Assembly (NCBI RefSeq): GCF_000411455.1
Contig: NZ_KE150457.1
Location: 810,474 to 874,473 of the forward strand
Direction of reading: 5' to 3'
DNA: 64,000 bases
From: Microbacterium sp. oral taxon 186 str. F0373
GTDB lineage: Bacteria > Actinomycetota > Actinomycetes > Actinomycetales > Microbacteriaceae
The notes under the pieces are model-generated. The model was not told the DNA's origin and made no database searches. It saw nothing but the letters and a program-made list of their open reading frames with translations. The stretch's first letter is position 1, and the number at the start of each line of letters is the position of its first letter. The translations under genes and the position numbers were made by a program. Positions 61,960-64,000 of this stretch are shown here, piece after piece.

Positions 61960-61993
61960 TTGCTTCACCATCGAACATGCCTTAATCTAAGGC
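61960..61993 (+). promoter_or_regulatory. Promoter and operator of sugar ABC operon
   Basis: TTGCTT (61960-61965) and TAATCT (61983-61988) are a -35/-10 pair with 17-bp spacing. The perfect inverted repeat GCCTTAATCTAAGGC (61979-61993) covers the -10 box and contains the CTTAnnnTAAG core shared with the GH5 promoter region. Confidence 0.65.
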
Positions 61994-62084
61994 TTAGAGA
62001 AAGGACGACGACGTCTGCTCCCGTCCTCTCGCCGCCGAATCCCGATTCGGCATCGCACCTCCTGCACCCCGAAAGGACATCTCG

Positions 62085-63332
62085 ATGAAGAGAATGCGCT
62101 GGATCGCTCTGGGCGTCACCGCCGTGACCGCAGCCACCCTCGCCGGATGCTCGTCATCCGCACCCGGCGACAGCGGCACCGCCCCGAAGGAACTGACCGT
62201 CTGGGTCATGGGCGACAGCTCGGCCCACTTCGATGCGCTGGTCAAGCCGTTCGAAGACAAGACGGGGATCGACGTGAAGACCGTCGCCATCCCCTGGGAC
62301 AGCGTCGACCAGAAGTTCACGACGGCCGTCGCCTCCGGCGGCGGCCCCGATGTGCTGCAGATCGGACTCTCCAAGCTGCGCACGTACGCCGACAGCGGCG
62401 CGCTGCTCACGCTCGACGACGCCGCGCTCTCCGGTCATGAGAACCTCGCGGCATCCAACTTCGTCGACGGCGTCGCCGGCGATGCGACAGCCATCGGCGG
62501 CAAGGTCGTCTCCGTGCCGTGGGTGTCGGACACACGCGTTCTCTTCTACCGCAGCGACATCCTCCAGGCAGCGGGTATCAGCTCTCCGCCCGCGACCTGG
62601 GATCAGCTGCGCGCCGACGCGAAGACCCTCGCGGGGCGCGGCAACGGCTCGTACGGCTACTACATCCCCCAGTGGGACAGCGCGCTTCCTGTCATCATGA
62701 CGTGGGACCAGGGCGGCGACATCGTCGACAGCCAGGGCAAGATCGACTTCGACACCCCCGCGTTCGGCAAGGCCGTCGACCTGTACACCGGGCTCTACGC
62801 CGACAAGAGCGTGCCGACGAACAGCGACTTCGACCAGACGCAGGGCTTCATCACGGGAAGCACGCCCATGCTCGTCAGCGGCCCCTACCTCGCAGCCGCC
62901 ATCTCGCAGTCGGCACCGGAGCTGGCCGGCAAGTGGAACGTGACCACCGTTCCGTCGGGAGCTAAGGACACCTCGCTGCTCGCGGGTTCGAACCTGGGCA
63001 TCTGGGGCTCGACCAAGAACAAGGAGGGCGCTCTCCAGCTACTGGATTACCTGTCGCAGCCCGATGTGCAGGTGAGCTGGTACCAGTCCGACGGTCAGCT
63101 TCCCACCGTGAAGAAGGCGCTCACCGACACCACGCTCACCGGTGACCCCATGGTGTCGGTCTACACGAAGCAGCTCGCGTCCTCCCGCCTGCTGCCGCTC
63201 GTACCGAACTGGGACGGCGAGACGGGGAAGGCGCTGCTCGACTCGCTGAACTCGATTGTGCTCACCGGTGCGAACCGCGAGGACGCACTGAAGACGCTGT
63301 TCACGACCACCGCCGGGACCCCCGCGAACTGA
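62085..63332 (+). CDS. Sugar ABC transporter substrate-binding lipoprotein
   Basis: An extracellular binding protein of the carbohydrate family 1 type (415 aa). Signal peptide and lipobox LAGC precede LTVWVMGDSSAHFDALVKPF; FTTAVASGGGPDVLQIGLSK and the WVSDTRVLFYRSDILQAAGI region are typical. The ligand is probably an oligosaccharide released by the GH5 enzyme encoded just upstream. CGAAAGGA precedes the ATG. Confidence 0.93.
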   Translation: MKRMRWIALGVTAVTAATLAGCSSSAPGDSGTAPKELTVWVMGDSSAHFDALVKPFEDKTGIDVKTVAIPWDSVDQKFTTAVASGGGPDVLQIGLSKLRTYADSGALLTLDDAALSGHENLAASNFVDGVAGDATAIGGKVVSVPWVSDTRVLFYRSDILQAAGISSPPATWDQLRADAKTLAGRGNGSYGYYIPQWDSALPVIMTWDQGGDIVDSQGKIDFDTPAFGKAVDLYTGLYADKSVPTNSDFDQTQGFITGSTPMLVSGPYLAAAISQSAPELAGKWNVTTVPSGAKDTSLLAGSNLGIWGSTKNKEGALQLLDYLSQPDVQVSWYQSDGQLPTVKKALTDTTLTGDPMVSVYTKQLASSRLLPLVPNWDGETGKALLDSLNSIVLTGANREDALKTLFTTTAGTPAN

Positions 63333-63335
63333 GCT

Positions 63336-63374
63336 CCGGGGGTGCGTGGTGACCCGATCACCGCGCACCCCCGG
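63336..63374 (+). terminator. Stem-loop between binding-protein and permease genes
   Basis: CCGGGGGTGCGTGGTG (63336-63351) and CACCGCGCACCCCCGG (63359-63374) pair at 15 of 16 positions with a 7-base loop. Placed right after the binding-protein stop, it may stabilise or partly terminate the message so that binding protein exceeds permease. Confidence 0.7.
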
Positions 63375-63384
63375 CCCTGAGGCC

Positions 63385-64000
63385 ATGAAGAACCGCATCG
63401 TCCCCTATACGTTCATCGCTCCAGCGATGCTCCTGCTCATCGTCTTCGGCATCCTGCCGATCGCCGTGGCGCTCCTCGTGAGCTTCACCGACATGAACCT
63501 CGCGGGCCTGGGCAACTGGTCGCGCATTCACTTCATCGGCGCCGACAACTACACGGCGCTGTTCGCGGACCCTGACTTCTGGCAGGCACTCGGAAACACG
63601 GCGCTGTTCGCGGTCGTCGGCGTGCCCAGCGTGATCGTCCTCTCACTGGCGATCGCGCTCGCGCTCAACAGGTCGCAGGGCCGCTTCTTCCGCGCACTGC
63701 GCTCGTTCTATTTCGTCCCGGCCATCACCGCCATCGTCGCCGTGGCCCTCGTCTGGGGCTACCTCTACAACACGCAGTTCGGCCTGTTCAACTACCTGCT
63801 CTCGCTCGTCGGGCTGCCGCCGGTTCCCTGGCTCTCCGACCCCACGGTGGTGAAGTTCTCCGTCGGGCTCGTCGCCGTCTGGCGCGGCCTGGGGCTGAAC
63901 GTGATCATCTTCCTCGCCGCGTTGCAGGGCGTGCCGAAGGAGTACCTGGAGGCGGCGGCGATCGACGGCGCGTCCGGGCTGCGACGGATCTTCTCGATCA
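63385..64000 (+). CDS. Sugar ABC transporter permease, 3' end missing
   Basis: The first permease (MalF/UgpA-like) of the sugar importer, 205 residues visible. Helix 1 is YTFIAPAMLLLIVFGILPIA, ALFADPDFWQALGNTALFAV follows, and the ATPase-contact EAA loop begins KEYLEAAAIDGASGLRRIFS at the window edge. ATG 63385 is chosen because the stem-loop at 63336-63374 occupies the space before it; GTG 63349 is an in-frame alternative. A second permease gene is expected beyond the window. Confidence 0.9.
   Translation, partial: MKNRIVPYTFIAPAMLLLIVFGILPIAVALLVSFTDMNLAGLGNWSRIHFIGADNYTALFADPDFWQALGNTALFAVVGVPSVIVLSLAIALALNRSQGRFFRALRSFYFVPAITAIVAVALVWGYLYNTQFGLFNYLLSLVGLPPVPWLSDPTVVKFSVGLVAVWRGLGLNVIIFLAALQGVPKEYLEAAAIDGASGLRRIFSI

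Noticed and set aside
1-64000. tRNA or rRNA genes, CRISPR arrays, transposases, integrases, phage genes
   Set aside because: None seen. The repeats present are hairpins without regular spacers, and no transposase-like protein is encoded. No tRNA cloverleaf search could be run.

Overview
The window is high-GC actinobacterial DNA, most likely from Microbacterium or a close Microbacteriaceae relative. The reasons are the dense coding on both strands, many GTG starts, promoters of the TAnnnT type placed 6-7 bases before the start codon (leaderless transcripts), the gene set (DUF3516-type helicase, Rv2578c-type radical SAM protein, DUF3073 near purF/purM, PadR-DUF4097 pair, IdeR-type iron boxes) and the very frequent heptamer GGATGCC/GGCATCC. 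No rRNA, tRNA, CRISPR array, prophage or insertion sequence was seen; it reads as ordinary chromosome.

Layout. 1-7.5 kb: the start of a Ski2-like helicase (cut by the window edge), a GH3 lipoprotein, a GNAT-pirin pair, and a YkoE-YkoD-YkoC ECF-type transporter with an iron-box-like palindrome between its S-component gene and its ATPase gene. 7-20.3 kb: a GIY-YIG protein, an acyl-CoA dehydrogenase, a VanY-type carboxypeptidase divergent from a radical SAM gene, a DEAD-box RNA helicase with a long repetitive disordered N-terminus, a DUF998 membrane protein, a large RND pump with a 16-bp palindromic operator, two overlapping fluoride-channel genes and topoisomerase IB. 20.4-30.2 kb: a DUF4097-PadR operon with its operator, a universal stress protein, DUF3073, an MFS exporter, purF and purM, and NDH-2. 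30.3-33.4 kb: a heme-type ABC importer (hmuTUV) behind an iron box. 33.5-42 kb: the complete potassium system kdpF-A-B-C plus kdpD-kdpE, led by an extra 27-residue membrane peptide. 42-50 kb: an ArsR-SRPBCC pair, a DksA/TraR-type zinc-finger protein, an 1840-residue surface metallophosphoesterase with lamin-tail domains and a sortase-like C-terminus, and a VOC protein. 50-57.7 kb: purL, a pair of paralogous membrane-anchored proteins of unknown function, a YtrA-like GntR regulator with an ABC transporter, and chorismate mutase. 57.7-64 kb: an AI-2E-type permease and a glycan-use locus (a GH5 enzyme carrying four discoidin domains, a sugar-binding lipoprotein and the start of its permease). The glycan genes share an operator-like CTTAnnnTAAG motif.

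The most unusual feature across the window is a set of 60-90 bp hairpin elements, mostly in 3' intergenic spaces. One family, with arms AACTCCTCC...GGAGGAGTT, also lies inside two coding sequences: kdpB and, duplicated, the DEAD-box helicase. Other points of note are a GH5 barrel that appears interrupted by three discoidin domains, an iron box on the ECF energising module, and the unknown paralogue pair at 53.3-55.1 kb. All functional assignments come from reading motifs by eye; no database search was run.
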